Part shown: piece after piece, positions 12,370 through 26,000 of the stretch | How the letters are laid out: each line of letters starts with the position of its first letter | Numbering within the stretch: position 1 is the first letter of the stretch | Source of the DNA: Polydactylus sextarius | Taxonomy: Eukaryota > Chordata > Actinopteri > Polynemidae | NCBI GenBank assembly: GCA_016801845.1 | Contig: CM028907.1 | Location: forward strand, 16,832,598 to 16,896,597 | Length of the DNA stretch: 64,000 bases | Direction of reading: 5' to 3' | Notes under the pieces: generated by a model | The model's input: only the letters and a program-made list of their open reading frames with translations | What the model was told of the DNA's origin: nothing | The model's database searches: none | Program-made: the position numbers and the translations under genes

Positions 12370-13488
12370 GACAAAGATACAGACAGACAAAGGTAATAGA
12401 CACACACACACACACACAGGAGGAAGAAGGGATTTATTTGTCAGGCAGATGGTCTTTTTCCTTTGAGTGGAGGAGCTACCAGAACATGAAGATGAAGAGG
12501 AGGAGAGAGGGTGAAGGAGAGAGGGGGGGAGGAGGGAGGGAGGAGGAGATAGGTGGCTTGATGGAAAGGCATAGCGCGCCAAATGACAGCGGGGAGCAAA
12601 CGATGAGAGGGTGATCAGAGAGAGAGGGAGGGAGGGAGAGAAGAGAGACAGAGACAGAACCACTAAGGTGCTGTTGTTATAGCAACCTGCTGCTCTGGTG
12701 CTTTGTGCACTGCATCCTCCTTCTTCCTCCTCCTCCTCCTCGTCTTCCTCCTCCTCTTGCTCACTTACTCACTCTCCAACATGCTGCCTCCTCTCCTCTC
12801 CTGTCCTTTACCTCCCTCTCTCTAAAGGTTGAGCATCACATCAAATCCAAACCAAAGTCTCAACATCTAACAGAACACGTCCGAACGTTTGTTTTACAAA
12901 CTGAATGTGAGAGCATCTTAACAGACAAGCCTCTCAGTTTGAGGGCACTGTCAATTATGGAAAGCCTTTGTCTATAGGATTACACCGAATTATATGAGCT
13001 GTGAAAACAAATATTCACATATACTAATATTTATCACCGGCGGTGAAGTGAGTCTAATGAAAAACCACACAACAGTGGCCACCGTTGTGAGCGTATTTCT
13101 TTCATGCCGCACAGACAAAGCTATGTTCTTTTCTATCCTAGTCCGATTTACCTCGGTTCAACCATTTTTCTCCTTCACTCCTGCTTTGCGGTCGGTGGAA
13201 AACTTTAAAAATAAGTAGCATCATTTTCATACCAGTACGTCTGATGTTTTACAGATGCAACAAATCTTGATCTCAGCATCGCGAAAGAGCAAACGGAGCT
13301 TTTACATCAACATATAAAACCTCCCGCAGGAGCCGTGGACTAATGTCAGTGAACCTCACAGCCAATATTAGGTATTATCTGTCATTATCAATGATTTCTG
13401 TGTTCTCATAGCCCAAAGGGGAAAAATGTTCTGTCAGCTTATTCCTGATCTACATTCAGGGTTTCCACAACCATCGTGAAGACGTGCT

Positions 13489-13490
<2 letters not shown>

Positions 13491-13527
<37 letters not shown>
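13491..13527. repeat. (AG)n microsatellite
   Basis: Perfect AG array of 37 bp. Confidence 0.95.
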
Positions 13528-13530
<3 letters not shown>

Positions 13531-13690
13531 CCACACTGGCCCAAATATAAGATATTTTTGTCTGGGAATGAGGTTTGAGTGGGCGTCATCTTGTGTTTGA
13601 GGACAAGAATTAAGTGATCATTCTTTTTGAATGAGAGCGCACCAGTGGAAGTTATTGTTTGTTGGTCTTAATGCTGATGGGCTCGAGAGT

Positions 13691-13693
<3 letters not shown>

Positions 13694-13743
<50 letters not shown>
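13694..13743. repeat. (AG)n microsatellite
   Basis: Perfect AG array of about 50 bp. Confidence 0.95.
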
Positions 13744-13745
<2 letters not shown>

Positions 13746-14007
13746 ACTCAGCCCTCAAAGTGTTTCGGTTAGCTCGGTTTAACCTGCCGCAGCTTCTGAA
13801 AAGCTGCTGTAATGTGTTTTGCCGTTATGGGACAGATAAATTCATGATGGCTGAAAATGAGTTCATAACGTTTCCAGACCTTTTTTTTCCTGCAGAAAAA
13901 AAAAAAAGCAGGGAGAAGAAAGAAAAAAAAAAAGCTGTCAAATGGGCCGGAATTACAGCTGTCACAGATGATGAGCTCAAAAAGACAGTTTGGAGAATGT
14001 TAACTCT

Positions 14008-14008
<1 letters not shown>

Positions 14009-14051
<43 letters not shown>

Positions 14052-14096
14052 ACAGAGAGAGAGAGAGAGAGAGACAGAGAGAAGAGAGAGAGAGAT
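14009..14096. repeat. Interrupted (GA)n microsatellite
   Basis: GA array broken by ACAG and GAAG interruptions. Confidence 0.93.
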
Positions 14097-15039
14097 ATGA
14101 CTGAGGAATAAGAGGAATCCACTTGCTGCAGTAACTCAGTCAGCAGGCTCATAGATACATGCGCTGAGGTAGAGTCAACAGTAAATGGCTACAGGAAGAT
14201 GAGAAAATTGCATTTGAAATCAGCCTTGATAACAGTGTTAGCATGTCAAGTGCAGAGAGCGATCAGACATGAAAATATGAAGGATTACTTCAGGACACCG
14301 CACTTATATCATGATTGTATTGATTTTTGGTTTTGTTTTATATTTTTTTTTCAAATAATTTAATATTAATGGACCAAAAAGAACTTTTAGTCAAATAATA
14401 TCAACGGTTCTTGAGACTCTGGTTGTGCCATGAGAGGTAAGGTTAGAAAGATGAATTGTGCTGAGTGATTACAATGAGGTTGATGAGGTTGTACCAACTA
14501 AAGGATGTGCGTCAAATCAAAAATGCACCAATACAATCTGTTCCCTGCCACCTTGCTAGTGTGCGTGTGTGTGTTTGTGTGTGGTCTGGCCCACCAGACC
14601 GTGAAATGAGTCAATTAAATCAAACAGGTCTTCAATAAGTAAATGTGTTTGTGTTTGTGTGAGTGTTTAGGTGTGTGAGGGTATGACACTGTTGATAATG
14701 AGGGTACAGCCAAAAAGTTCTGCCATGTCTTATCCATTATTCACTTATTTTAACCAATAACCTGTAGACAATTACCAAGTGCAGAAAGGAAGAAGACTGT
14801 GATGACTAACCGCATGGATGATTTCAAAAGAAACAAGCACCTCACAATTCCTTTATATAATTTCTGTATGTGACCAAAGGTGAAGAGAAAAAAAGTGTGT
14901 TACTTTTCTGTCTGTGTAGAGTCAGTTAAGTGATACCAGTGCTCTTTTTTTCTTTCAAATTTTAATAATAGCTTGTTTCAGTGAAAGAAGAGGAATGTAT
15001 GGAGGTAAGTCAGAATGGAAAACACAACATAAAGTCAGC

Positions 15040-15200
15040 CAGTCTATTCTTCATCTGAAGGACAAGGGTTCAAGCACATGTTCAAGCATCCTGCTGCAGT
15101 GTCCTTCAGCAAGACGTTGAAATCCAAGAGGAGGGTTGTTCTGTTGGTGATCCAGACTTATAAGAGTCTGAACACCTGTTGGCAGGAAGAGATCTGGACC
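15040..15200 (+). mobile_element. Possible degenerate tRNA-derived SINE
   Basis: Contains a B-box-like GGGTTCAAGC and then TGCAGTGTCCTTCAGCAAGA. This closely follows the core wording of fish tRNA-derived SINEs (a GTGTCCTTgAGCAAGAC-type block). The tail is unclear and no target-site duplication was identified. Confidence 0.4.
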
Positions 15201-15299
15201 TAGTTTGGTGCTGTGCTAGTCAGCAGTCTGATGTTTTGGCTAAAGTACCAGATCTTAAAAAAAGAGTAGCCTATATATTATATATATTCTTAATGTCAG

Positions 15300-15390
15300 G
15301 AAATACGTAGCTGAGGTCACCAGCCAGTTAGTTTAGCTTAGCATAAAGACATGAAACAGAGGAAAACTGCTAGTCTGTGTTTGTCCTCTC
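15300..15390 (-). mobile_element. Teleost dispersed repeat fragment, reverse copy
   Basis: The wording AGCCAGTTAGTTTAGCTTAG followed by CATAAAGACATGAAACAGAG matches the reverse complement of a short dispersed repeat common in percomorph fish, as I recall it. A forward copy of the same family is at 43640-43780. The family name is not recalled. Confidence 0.5.
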
Positions 15391-15684
15391 ACATTAAGGC
15401 AAAAAGTTCAGTTTATGATGTAAAATCTTGGATGTGGGATGTTTCTAAGCAGGCTCACATTGAGTATGTTCACATCTTCACATTGTTGTTAATATTTTTT
15501 GGATTGTATGATTTTCCTGAAAGTGAAGACACGCGATGTTTAGTTTTCCTGACCAGGTCCCTGAGCGTTAAGCGGTAGATGGACAGAGCACAAAAAGAAA
15601 TGGTCTGTGGAAGTGAAGGACAGAAAACTCCAAGTGACAAGAGGAAGGTACAAACAAAAGAAACATTTGGCTGCCGTCCCGGAC

Positions 15685-15688
<4 letters not shown>

Positions 15689-15727
<39 letters not shown>
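15689..15727. repeat. (GT)n microsatellite
   Basis: Perfect GT array of 39 bp, 67 bp before a much longer AC array. The two are complementary in inverted orientation. Confidence 0.97.
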
Positions 15728-15733
<6 letters not shown>

Positions 15734-15793
15734 TGAGAGCGCCTGCCAGTCTGCCTCCTGTCCACGGGGGGCTTATACACCCTTATACACCCC

Positions 15794-15964
<171 letters not shown>

Positions 15965-16732
15965 TCTAAACAATAAACGCCTTTTTTTGTTTTGCAGTCC
16001 AAACACTGACAAGATGTAAAGTAATTTTTGTTCACACCTAAAAAAACCCACATACTGATTCTTATACCATTTCTCCAAGTTACATATATGTGATGTTTTC
16101 CTAACAATGTACAAACAACAATACAAATGAGATTTTTTTAATTGTCGAAAAAGTAAAAAAGTAAAAAAAAAAAAAAAAAGTGTTGTCAGAAGGGGGCGGT
16201 ATAGGCTCCATCACAGTTGCTTATAATAAACAGAGTAGAAGAAGAAGTAGAGCTCGAACCAAAAAGCCTGAAGAAGAAATAAAAGCATTCGCTTTATCCC
16301 TCTAAGAGAAACTTGAAGCCAGGGCTACAGGATTTTTTTTTCCAACTGGGCTGGCCATGTCAGTGAGTGTTGGCCATAACTCACATTGTCCTCACTCTTC
16401 TTCTTCCTCCTTCCTTCTGGAGGAGAAAACAGCTGATCCTCGATGAGACTAAATGTTCATTAAGTCAACTAACTCATTCTGAGATGGTGTTTCCATCTCC
16501 TGCATAAAACATGTTAACAAACCACCTCAGGTAAACTTCCAAAATTTTTTAGCGCATTTGTGGACGTTCTTATCTTTTTTAATTTTGCCGTGTCCTTTGA
16601 ACCTTTACTGATGAGATCATTCAAAATGTGCATGAAAAAGCGTTTATGAAAACTGTGAAAACTAGCTGTGCCACCCCACAGCAGCAGGTAGGGGACCAAC
16701 ACATACACCCACACACACAAGTATACATATAT

Positions 16733-16734
<2 letters not shown>

Positions 16735-16771
<37 letters not shown>
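16735..16771. repeat. (GT)n microsatellite
   Basis: Perfect TG array of 37 bp. Confidence 0.95.
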
Positions 16772-16773
<2 letters not shown>

Positions 16774-16912
16774 AGTATGAAATAGCATATGTGTGTCATC
16801 AGCACTTTCAAACCTGCTGACCTGACATAAAAACCTATTGGCCACAGAAAACCATCACTTTCCCTGCTTGCATCTACCCTCTCCATCCCCAACCCCACAA
16901 CTCAATAACAGA

Positions 16913-16925
16913 GGTGTGTGTGTGT

Positions 16926-16981
<56 letters not shown>
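16913..16981. repeat. (GT)n-(GA)n compound microsatellite
   Basis: A short GT run passes directly into a GA array with one AAG interruption. Confidence 0.94.
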
Positions 16982-16984
<3 letters not shown>

Positions 16985-17239
16985 AAAAAAGAAAAAGGGA
17001 GGGGATAAGGAGCAGTGTGTCAACAGACACATTTATAAACCATTAGCATTGAACGCACAACTAATTATCATCCCAGTCAAGGACTGTGTGCACATTTGTG
17101 TGCACATCTCTGTATGAGTGTGTGTGTATGTGAGTGTGTGTTTACATGTTAGAGATAAGGTGTAAGTAAGAAAGGGGTAAGCAGAGAGAGAGAGAAGAAA
17201 CAGAGAGAAAGAGAGAGGGAGAGAGGGGACGAGAGAGGG

Positions 17240-17243
<4 letters not shown>

Positions 17244-17285
<42 letters not shown>
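17244..17285. repeat. (GT)n microsatellite
   Basis: Perfect TG array of 42 bp, ending 23 bp before a canonical MEF2 site. Confidence 0.95.
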
Positions 17286-17286
<1 letters not shown>

Positions 17287-17308
17287 TTCCTGGCTGAGCA
17301 GCTTCTCT

Positions 17309-17318
17309 CTATTTATAG
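17309..17318. promoter_or_regulatory. Canonical MEF2-type site
   Basis: CTATTTATAG matches the MEF2 consensus (CTA, four A/T, TAG) exactly. It is flanked by GC-balanced unique DNA. Function is inferred only from the motif. Confidence 0.35.
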
Positions 17319-20037
17319 AGCTGCGGCTCCTTCCTGTTTCTGGAGCTGTACCATCACGCCAGGAGGGGGTGGGGGGAGTCAGAGAGAGAGAGAGAGAGAG
17401 AGAGGAAAAGGGAGTGATGAGGAGAGGGAGGAAGTGTGAGTGGGTGTGTGGGAGGGGAGACTGGTCGTGTTTGAGTCTTTAGTAAATCAACAGATCCACC
17501 CCCTCTCTTTCTCTTTCTCTCTCTCTCTCTGTCTCTCTCTCCCTTTCTCCCCCTCCAACCCCATCCCTTCTTCCTCCCCCTCCCTCTCTTACTCAACAAC
17601 ATGGGCTCAGCCAGCAGCTACAAAACTACACAGCAGAGAGAGCGAGAGAGAACGAGAGAGGGAGCGAGAAACTAAACTAAACTGTGCTAAAGGATGATTA
17701 GTGGGATATTTTTGCATCTGATGGTGAAATTACAGAGCTCTGTTGCAAAATGAGACACTGGTTATTAAAAAAAAACAAAAAAAAAAAAAAAAAAAACAAC
17801 AAACTATTAAGCGACATGAAATCACAGAGTTAAGAGCAACAACTGTTGACTTATTGTCTATGTGACTGAAACCCTGTTATTGTTCAAAGATTGGATCTCT
17901 GGTAAACACAACACAGAGAGAAAAGCTGAGGAACTAACAGTAAAAAGTGTACAGCTGCTCCCACTATCTGATTTTCTTTCAAAAACCATGACAAAATATG
18001 TCAATGTCATATAAATTTGAGATGTCAAACAAACCCCAGACGAAGAAACAATTTGTGATGTCATGATGTCCTCTCAGTACATTCCTACTCAGCAAGCTGC
18101 AGAGTAGACAATCCAGTCAGAATGAAGGAGTCCAAAAACTATGTGTCCGGTTGTTAAACTGGGGGCAAGTCTGCTCTTTTATTTAAAAATCCAATCAAAC
18201 TTAAACTTAAACTAGCTAATTAGCAAAATGAGCTAATTAAATGGTATAACTGTAGAAACAATCTTCTGATGTTGCTTCAACGTAGCATTGGCCACAAGAG
18301 GATGAAATGTTCAGCTGATGAAAAGACCACGAGATGTGTTAAAAAAAAAGAAAGAAAGAATTAAAGAAAGAAAATCTAGCGACTGCGCTGGTTGTTGCAC
18401 AGATGGAAGTACAATCCAGCTGGGAGACTGAGGGCTCGCCCTGCAGGTGACAGATAAAGAGAAGAAGCTGCTGTTGACGCCATCTATGGTAGGAGTTCGT
18501 GGCGAACGTCTGTTCATGCTCTACACCAGGCGGCAGTGGGTTAAATATCAACAGGATGTTGGTAAAAAGAGAACAAGACTTTACAAAACACAAATAATAA
18601 AGGGAAAAAAAACAATGATAATATATGATAGTGACTCATTTGTTCATGTTTTAATGAAGCATGGACTGTCAGCTCTCAGTCAGTTGTGTTTGACCTCCAG
18701 TGTTTTGTTTACACTAACACAAAAAAGTGCCCACATTCCTCCATTTATGATACCAACCCCTGTAGAAAATATTAAAATAAATCTCTGAAGAATGCGTCCA
18801 GTTCAACTGTGTTATGTAGGAAAGTAGAAACATCACATTAGGCCTCATTGACATTAAATGAGTTTGACTGAGATGGAAAATCTTGATCACATTTTGCCTG
18901 TTGCTGGTCACTGATCATTGTCTGGAAGGTCTGTTACACCGTCCATATCACTCGCTGCATGCGAAAGCGATCAAATACAAAGTTTATGAGCTACTGCTTT
19001 TGAGTCCTGACTGCAAATATGAAAAAAAGATTAGAGAGGGCAACAAGAGAGAAACAGAAGACAGAGAAAGAGAGAGAGTGAAGGAGGTTGGGAGGGGAAG
19101 AGTGTGTGTGTGGGGAGGGGGGGGACTCGTGGCTTCATGGCCAGATGGTCACCAGGAGGGGCCTGACAGCTGTGTGTGTGTAGGTTTCTGCACAAGAGAG
19201 ACAGATAGAGACAGATTGTGTCCAACACCTGTCCTCCACGGACACAACAACAAAAGAAAAAAAAAAAGGACTCAACACGGGCGACATGAAACAGAGCGAA
19301 AAACGTAACGAAGGTGAGAGGACGACTGAATAAAAGAGACAACGAGAGGCAACGCAGAGACAGAGAGAATAAAAAAATATGTGAGGCAGGTGGAGAGAGA
19401 TTGTGGGAGGATTTTCACCTCTGTTTCCTCATATGGAGCCGTTTCCATTATCACACGCTGAGGACAGCATCTGCGTGTAGTGGTGGTGTTAGTATGTAGT
19501 ATGAGCGTACAGTATGTGCATGTATGTGTGTGTGTGTGTGTGTGTGCTCTCTACGTCGCAGCTCCTCTGATTGGCTCGGCCAGGCAATGTGCCACTGAGA
19601 GCGAGGGCACGATTGGCTGCCGTGGAAATCCAGTCGGCTACTGCCTCTGCCAGAGCCTGTCGTGAGGGCAGACTGGTGCGCACACACACACACACACACA
19701 CACACAGAAATACACACTCACGTTCACACACACACACAAAAAAATTCATGGATGCTCTAGCAGCAGCAGCAATGGCAGTTTTTTTTCCCCGTTTCACCAG
19801 TTTTCCTTCTCCACGCTGTTGCCTCTGAGCTGAGGGGGGAAGAGAGGAAAGACGGAGAGAGGAAGAGCTACAGTGAGGGAGGACGGCTGCTATGGTAACG
19901 GATCAGTGTGGCGGCCAGTGTAGGGGCCCTGATGGCTACTTGGCTGCAATGCCAAAATCTCACTGGCTGCACACACACACACACACGCATCAGTGTGAAT
20001 GAGTGTGTGTGTGAGGCTCCCTGAGAGGAGAGAGCTG

Positions 20038-20038
<1 letters not shown>

Positions 20039-20082
<44 letters not shown>
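20039..20082. repeat. (GT)n microsatellite
   Basis: Perfect TG array of 44 bp. Confidence 0.95.
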
Positions 20083-20084
<2 letters not shown>

Positions 20085-20199
20085 CTGTGCTCCAGATGTC
20101 CTTAGTCGAGCAGATCGATGGCCACACGAGACACATCCCACTAACTTGAGTCACAACACCCGTCTCTTTATTCCTCTTTCTCTCTCTCTCTGTTGAACA

Positions 20200-23100
20200 T
20201 CCAGGCTGCAGGACTCTCCCACTTCTTGCTTCATAATTAAATACTTTTTTTTTTCAGCGAATTGACCAATCGCTTGATCAACTCGTCTATTTTCGCTTCA
20301 GCCGTGATAAATCACCTGATGATAATTCACCTGTCGAGACTCCGGCGAGATGTTGCCTGAATAAAATAACACGTTCCAGTCCACTCTTCCTGAGCTGTCT
20401 TCAGTCTCTCTCTCTCCGTGCATTAACTAGGTCACGCTGCAACAGACCGTCGATGCCTTTACCTCGGTGCCATTCTTTGCAATGTGTGTTTGTGTGTGTT
20501 TACACAACCTAAACACACATTTCAACTGGACATAAAAGAAAGAACAAAGTCCAGCTCCGTGTGCACACTTTTCATGAAGCCAACGCAGGATCCAAATATA
20601 CACATACACAAAACACACGCAGATAATTTATGTCCTTTACAATGTGAGGGAGTGCGTCTGTGTTGCACTCACATGAAGAGGATACTAAGTACATTTGTAG
20701 TAAAACTGTACTTGACTATAAGTTTCAAGTGTGAATCCTTTTAATAGGGAATTTTCTGACATTGTGTAACATTGTGTATTTTTTATTATTTTTGCATAAA
20801 TCAGCTGACTTGCTTGTTTCTTTTGTCCAGGCAAGTTTTGGATTTTGTTTTTATTAAAGGTTAATACATCCGTATTCAAAAGCGCCTACACACCCTTTGT
20901 ACACACACACACACACACACACACACATTTTCATTTACTGTACGCAGCCTGATGACACTCTGTCCCAGTTTTGTGTGGTTGAGCACAGACTGTGCTGAGC
21001 CGACCTCGCTGACTCCCACGTAACTGCCTGTCACCTGTTGGATGTGACAGCTTCCACTTTCATGACGCCTCCTTTACACCAGCAGCTAAATCTTAGAATT
21101 AAATCAATTAATTTAATAGAATAGAATAGAATTGTCTGTAATTTGTCTGAAGCTGTTCACATGCTTGTAGTTAAATCCACATGGAGGTTTTGCAACTACC
21201 CTTTGGTTCAACTTTGATGCATACATTTAACACAAACTGGTCTGACTGTGCTCATCTATGAAGAGAAAGAAAAACCTCAAAGCCCCAAATAGGAAGTGGT
21301 CTTGCACCATTTTATTTTTTGAAACTCCGCTCTGCTGGGAAATTAACTGCTCCGTAACAGAGAGCGGCATGTGGTGCGACACTGCAGGAGTGAGACATGA
21401 GTCAAAGGTACAAACGTATCTTGGAAAAACTTTGTTTATTTATTAACAGTTGCACTAAACTTAGAAATGGTTGGACAGAGAGAGAGAATGAAAGCTTGCT
21501 AACTGAGAGCTACTAATTAAAGGCTATGTGTTAACTTAAGTCTGCCGAGCTACCTGGTTTGGTTAGTTACAGCTGTTAGTTATGGTCATACCAGCTAGTT
21601 TGGCAGGCTATAGCTAACACATATACCATGCTACGTTTAGCAAGTGTGTTTTTTGTCACTAACCACTTCTAACTAATTTAATTACCAAGAACACAAACTT
21701 GTAAACTGGCAGGCACCACATCAGTTAGCTTAGCAGGCTATGTCAGCTACGGTAACTACTTGTCGTCTAGTCAAGCTGCTGTAACATGGCTGACTACCTA
21801 ACAGATAAAAGTCTGTAAAACTATCTGTTAGTAACCTTGTGTTCTTTGTAGTTAACTTAGACTAAGGCTGCATCCAAATCCTGAGTAGGCAGCCAGTAGC
21901 AGGTACAATCGGACGTACTACAACACCACCATCTTGCCTGTGTGGTGACCTGAATGTTTACCTCAATGTCATGATTTTGCTGGCTTGAAGCAGAGGGTTC
22001 GTTACCACAGCTAGTTCCCTATGCAGTCATATCTGCAACTTTTTTTTTTTTTCCTAAACAACTACATCTGCTTAGTGAGCATGTTACGGTAAAAAAACGG
22101 TTTTTCCTGCATGGTAACAGGCTGTGATTGGACGAGAAGCAAGAGGCCTCTACTCTGGTTCGTAGACATAGGTTCACCTGCATGTTCTGCCTTATAACTG
22201 GTGATTGGCTGAATTTACATAAATGCGGCTTCTAATTTTATACTAATTGCAAAGTTTTCTCTGATGTTTTCTATAATTGCAGTTTTGCACAATAAATTTC
22301 ATTGAAGTAACATTCTCGACTATTTTATGTTAATTAATAGTTTAGAAAACAACTTCCAGCTAGAATGCCTTTACTATGGGCATATGGTACCCATTCAGAA
22401 ACGGTTATATTGAAATTTACATACCAAAGTATGCTGCAATATATACCGTCTACCTATCTATACCTACCGAATACTACATACATACATTTATAATAGACAC
22501 TTGGGTGTTTAGTTGTCAGGGAGAAGAGCACTGTGGGAGATTGTGGACACTTCAAAATCCTCATTGTTTCACATCAGGTTTAGTGTTACATTGCTGTTAT
22601 TTTTACATCTATAAAATGCAGAACTGTGTGCAGAACAGAATTACCAACTTCATGCATAATTTTCAGTTATTTTTTCCATTATGGTGTTGCTGCTTTTACA
22701 TAAGGAAGATAATTACTCTACCACAGTGTACAGTGTGAATGGATCTCTGTGTTCATGTCTGGCGCGAGTGTGTGTTTGTTCACCACTCTGCCTGAGGGCA
22801 GAAATCATGAGGGAGCCAGCAGACAGAAAGACTAATCTATCAAGACCTCTCTATCTTTTTCTGCATCTCCCTCTTTCTCACACTTTCATCCCACTGATCC
22901 CATCTCATGGCAGAGTGATCTTCATTTAATGCAAAAACAACTATGCGCTGTGTTTTTTCCGTGCATGCGTGTGCGTATGTTTATACATGTGTGGTCACTC
23001 TCGCTCCCCTCATGCAAAATGTACTTTTTATACCAGATTCAACAGAGTTGTACCCACCCACTAAATCGCCATCTTTATCACTCCTCATTCACATTTCTTT

Positions 23101-26000
23101 AGCCTCATCCCAGCCCCTGCTCTCCTTCTCTCCCTCCCTCTATTCCATCCTGTGTTATGCATCATCTCTCTCATCTGTGCGGAGCAGGCAGGCCCATCAT
23201 TACCCCAGCATGCAAGTATTGATCCACTGCCCCAGTGTGTGTGTTATTTTAAGATGCTCAGACCTGTAATCAGCATGTTAATAATAGTTATCGCCAAAGT
23301 GACAAGCTTTGTGTGGTTACTCTGAGCCTGTGGACACCAGCAACAAGCTGGCAGCCCAGACACACATGAAAACAAACACATACTGTATGTATGGACACTT
23401 TAAGAGGGTGGATGGTGGTGGTGGAGTACTGCTGCTCTAATGAGGGAGAGTGCTGATCTGGTGCTCATCAGGTCAATTCTGGAGTGAAGGCAACGCTTCC
23501 TGCTGTCTGTCAGTCAAAAAAGAGGGTATTGATGTGGACATGAATAAGTGAAGTGTGTGTGTTTGCGTGTGTATGCCTTTGCAGGTGTGTGTATACTGTC
23601 CATCAGCAAAAGGGAAGTGAGGATGTGTAGCTGCAGGTTTTGACTTACTTTGGACAAATGACTTCTGCATTTCCCCAAAACATGGCAATTTCACATTCCT
23701 ATCTACGTGAATGGTAACCTAATTGCTGTGACCACACACACACGCACACACGCACACAGACACACACAGACAGTCAGACAGACACACACACAGATACAAT
23801 TCATCTTGATATATTACAGGATACAGGTGTGCATCCATAGTAACACACACACACACACAGCTTTGGCAGTATGGATAAACCCTGTTTGGCAGTGTTGAGG
23901 AAGATGCATTTCAGAGGTAAATGACATCATTACCATATAAATGACTTCCAGCCAAACACATCTGCTAATGTAGCTACACACACACGCACACACACACACT
24001 GGTACACACCAACAAATATGATATGGGTTACACATACTTCTAGTGCAGTAGACTTTCACATAGCGTGCACATTCAAAACATTCAACGCAAAAAACTCAGC
24101 CTTAACCCCACACATCACACACACCACATGATACAAAAATAGACGCACACTGTACGCTCTGTTGGGGTTTAATGGAGCAGGAGGGTAACTTCAACCTTGA
24201 GGTATGGAAATAATGCTTGCAAATACAGCATAGCAAATTCAACACAACAATGCAATGTTAGTGAACTGACAGGTGAGTTAAAAGTGCAAATCACTTAACA
24301 CCTCCGATAATTATTGTAGCTTGCTGTAAGGCTCGCTGGTGTGGAGGAACATATAAATTAAGATGTTTTAATGTTTTCAAACAGTGAGGCTCTGCTTCAA
24401 ATCCAGTTTGTTACTTCAGGTAAATTCATAACCTTGTGTTGCTTGATAATGTTTATTTCCCATCAATGACCACTACAAGTGAAATGTCCTTTTTTTGTCA
24501 TTTTCTGCCAATTCTTACACGTTGCTAACTAGAGTTGATCAATATTAGAACAGAGACTGTCTATAATACAGTAAAACGTTTAGTTGCTGCTAACCAGCCC
24601 ATTGATATCCTTTAAACAGGTAGCTCACCAACTACAGCTGGCTATAGTAGTCCTTGTTGTGTTCTGCTGCATTGGTGCAATTAGCATAGCAGCACATGTC
24701 CAAGCAGGGAAACACGAGATGGGGCGAGACGGGACCAAACTTTCAAAATAAACTACATATAGGCTACACAAAAAGTCTGATTGGTTGTGACAGTTTGTCA
24801 GTGGCCAGTCTTTGGTTAGTTGTGGTCTCAGACAAGAGCAGCACCAATAGCAACATTCACAGATAGAAGTGGCTGCACATGGCTGTAGTATGACCTAGAA
24901 AGTTGAAAGGTGTCATGGGTACATGCTCAGTTGGTATCAGCATATGTGAATTATCGACCAAATTCTTTTTTCTACGTCAGTGTGGGGCCAGAACCTTTCA
25001 ACTGGTGCATCCTGAAAATAAAATAAAAAAAGGATGCAGTGATTTGTGAATTGGGCCCTCAGCCTTGAGCTGAAATGATCATGATTCTGCGGTGGAAACA
25101 AGTGGGAAAGTCCAACCAGTCCCAACGAAAGCAATCATATCACATCCATACAGAGTTAGTAGGATACAGTTTAAAAGATCATTTGTAATGTAGTGATATT
25201 GCATTGATACTGAGCTGATAAACAGATATGAGCATCATAATCTGTATCAGGAATGGAAAAAATAGTGTAAGAGCATCTGTGCTGCTAACAGCTGCACAAA
25301 CTACAAGATGATTTAATTTACTGCAATCAACACATAGGAGAACTTTGTTAAACTGCCAATATGTTAATTTTCCAGACAATATATTACCACCAATTACGCC
25401 ACAAACAAGGCTATTTCTTAACATAACAGCAACAGAGATATCAACTGTATTTATATTGTGTTATATATTGACTGAATAACACTTTTTCACTACAGTGTTG
25501 AACATTTTTATGGTCCTACACTCAAACACTGGTGGATTCCTATCAATCTTCCTCTGTGGCGTTCTTATTTTTCCAGCTTGCTGCTGTCCTCCAGCTGTGC
25601 TGCCCCCCATGGCGAATAGAAAAAAATGCCTCCTCTATCCAGAGCAGTACTGTAAAGGAGGGGAAACACAGTTTCTTTCCACGTAAGAAGTCTACATTAT
25701 GTGAGAACAAAGAGGAAGTGCAACCTTACTCAGACACTCGAGCCTGCAATTTTGCAGCTGCATGTGTGACAGGAGGTGACGGGCTGAATACAAAGCAGCA
25801 GAAAGGTTGTTTTTTTTTTTTTGACTGAGCTGAGATGGAAACAGCATAGAACCTATACAGATGGTCAATGGCTGTGTGTAGCAGGCGATAACATAAAGCT
25901 GGCACTGGAGACACTTTCTCATGCTATAAAGACAAGAGGAGGCAGGTAGGCGACGGTGACTGCAGCAAAGCTGTGATGGCCGTTATTGTCCTCAAGACTA
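20200..26000. other. Intron 1 segment: AT-rich, few arrays
   Basis: Mostly unique AT-rich DNA. 21500-22490 contains repeated TTAGCT/GCTAGC-like words and then a stretch starting GGCTGCATCCAAATCCTGAG. This resembles a teleost dispersed non-autonomous element, though I cannot name the family. Short (AC)n patches occur at 20901-20926, 23733-23790 and 23978-23999. 24000-25800 holds nothing I can recognise. Confidence 0.45.

Noticed and set aside
13631..14104. 157-codon frame with Arg-Glu repeats
   Set aside because: Driven by (GA)n arrays at both ends; the middle has no recognisable domain.
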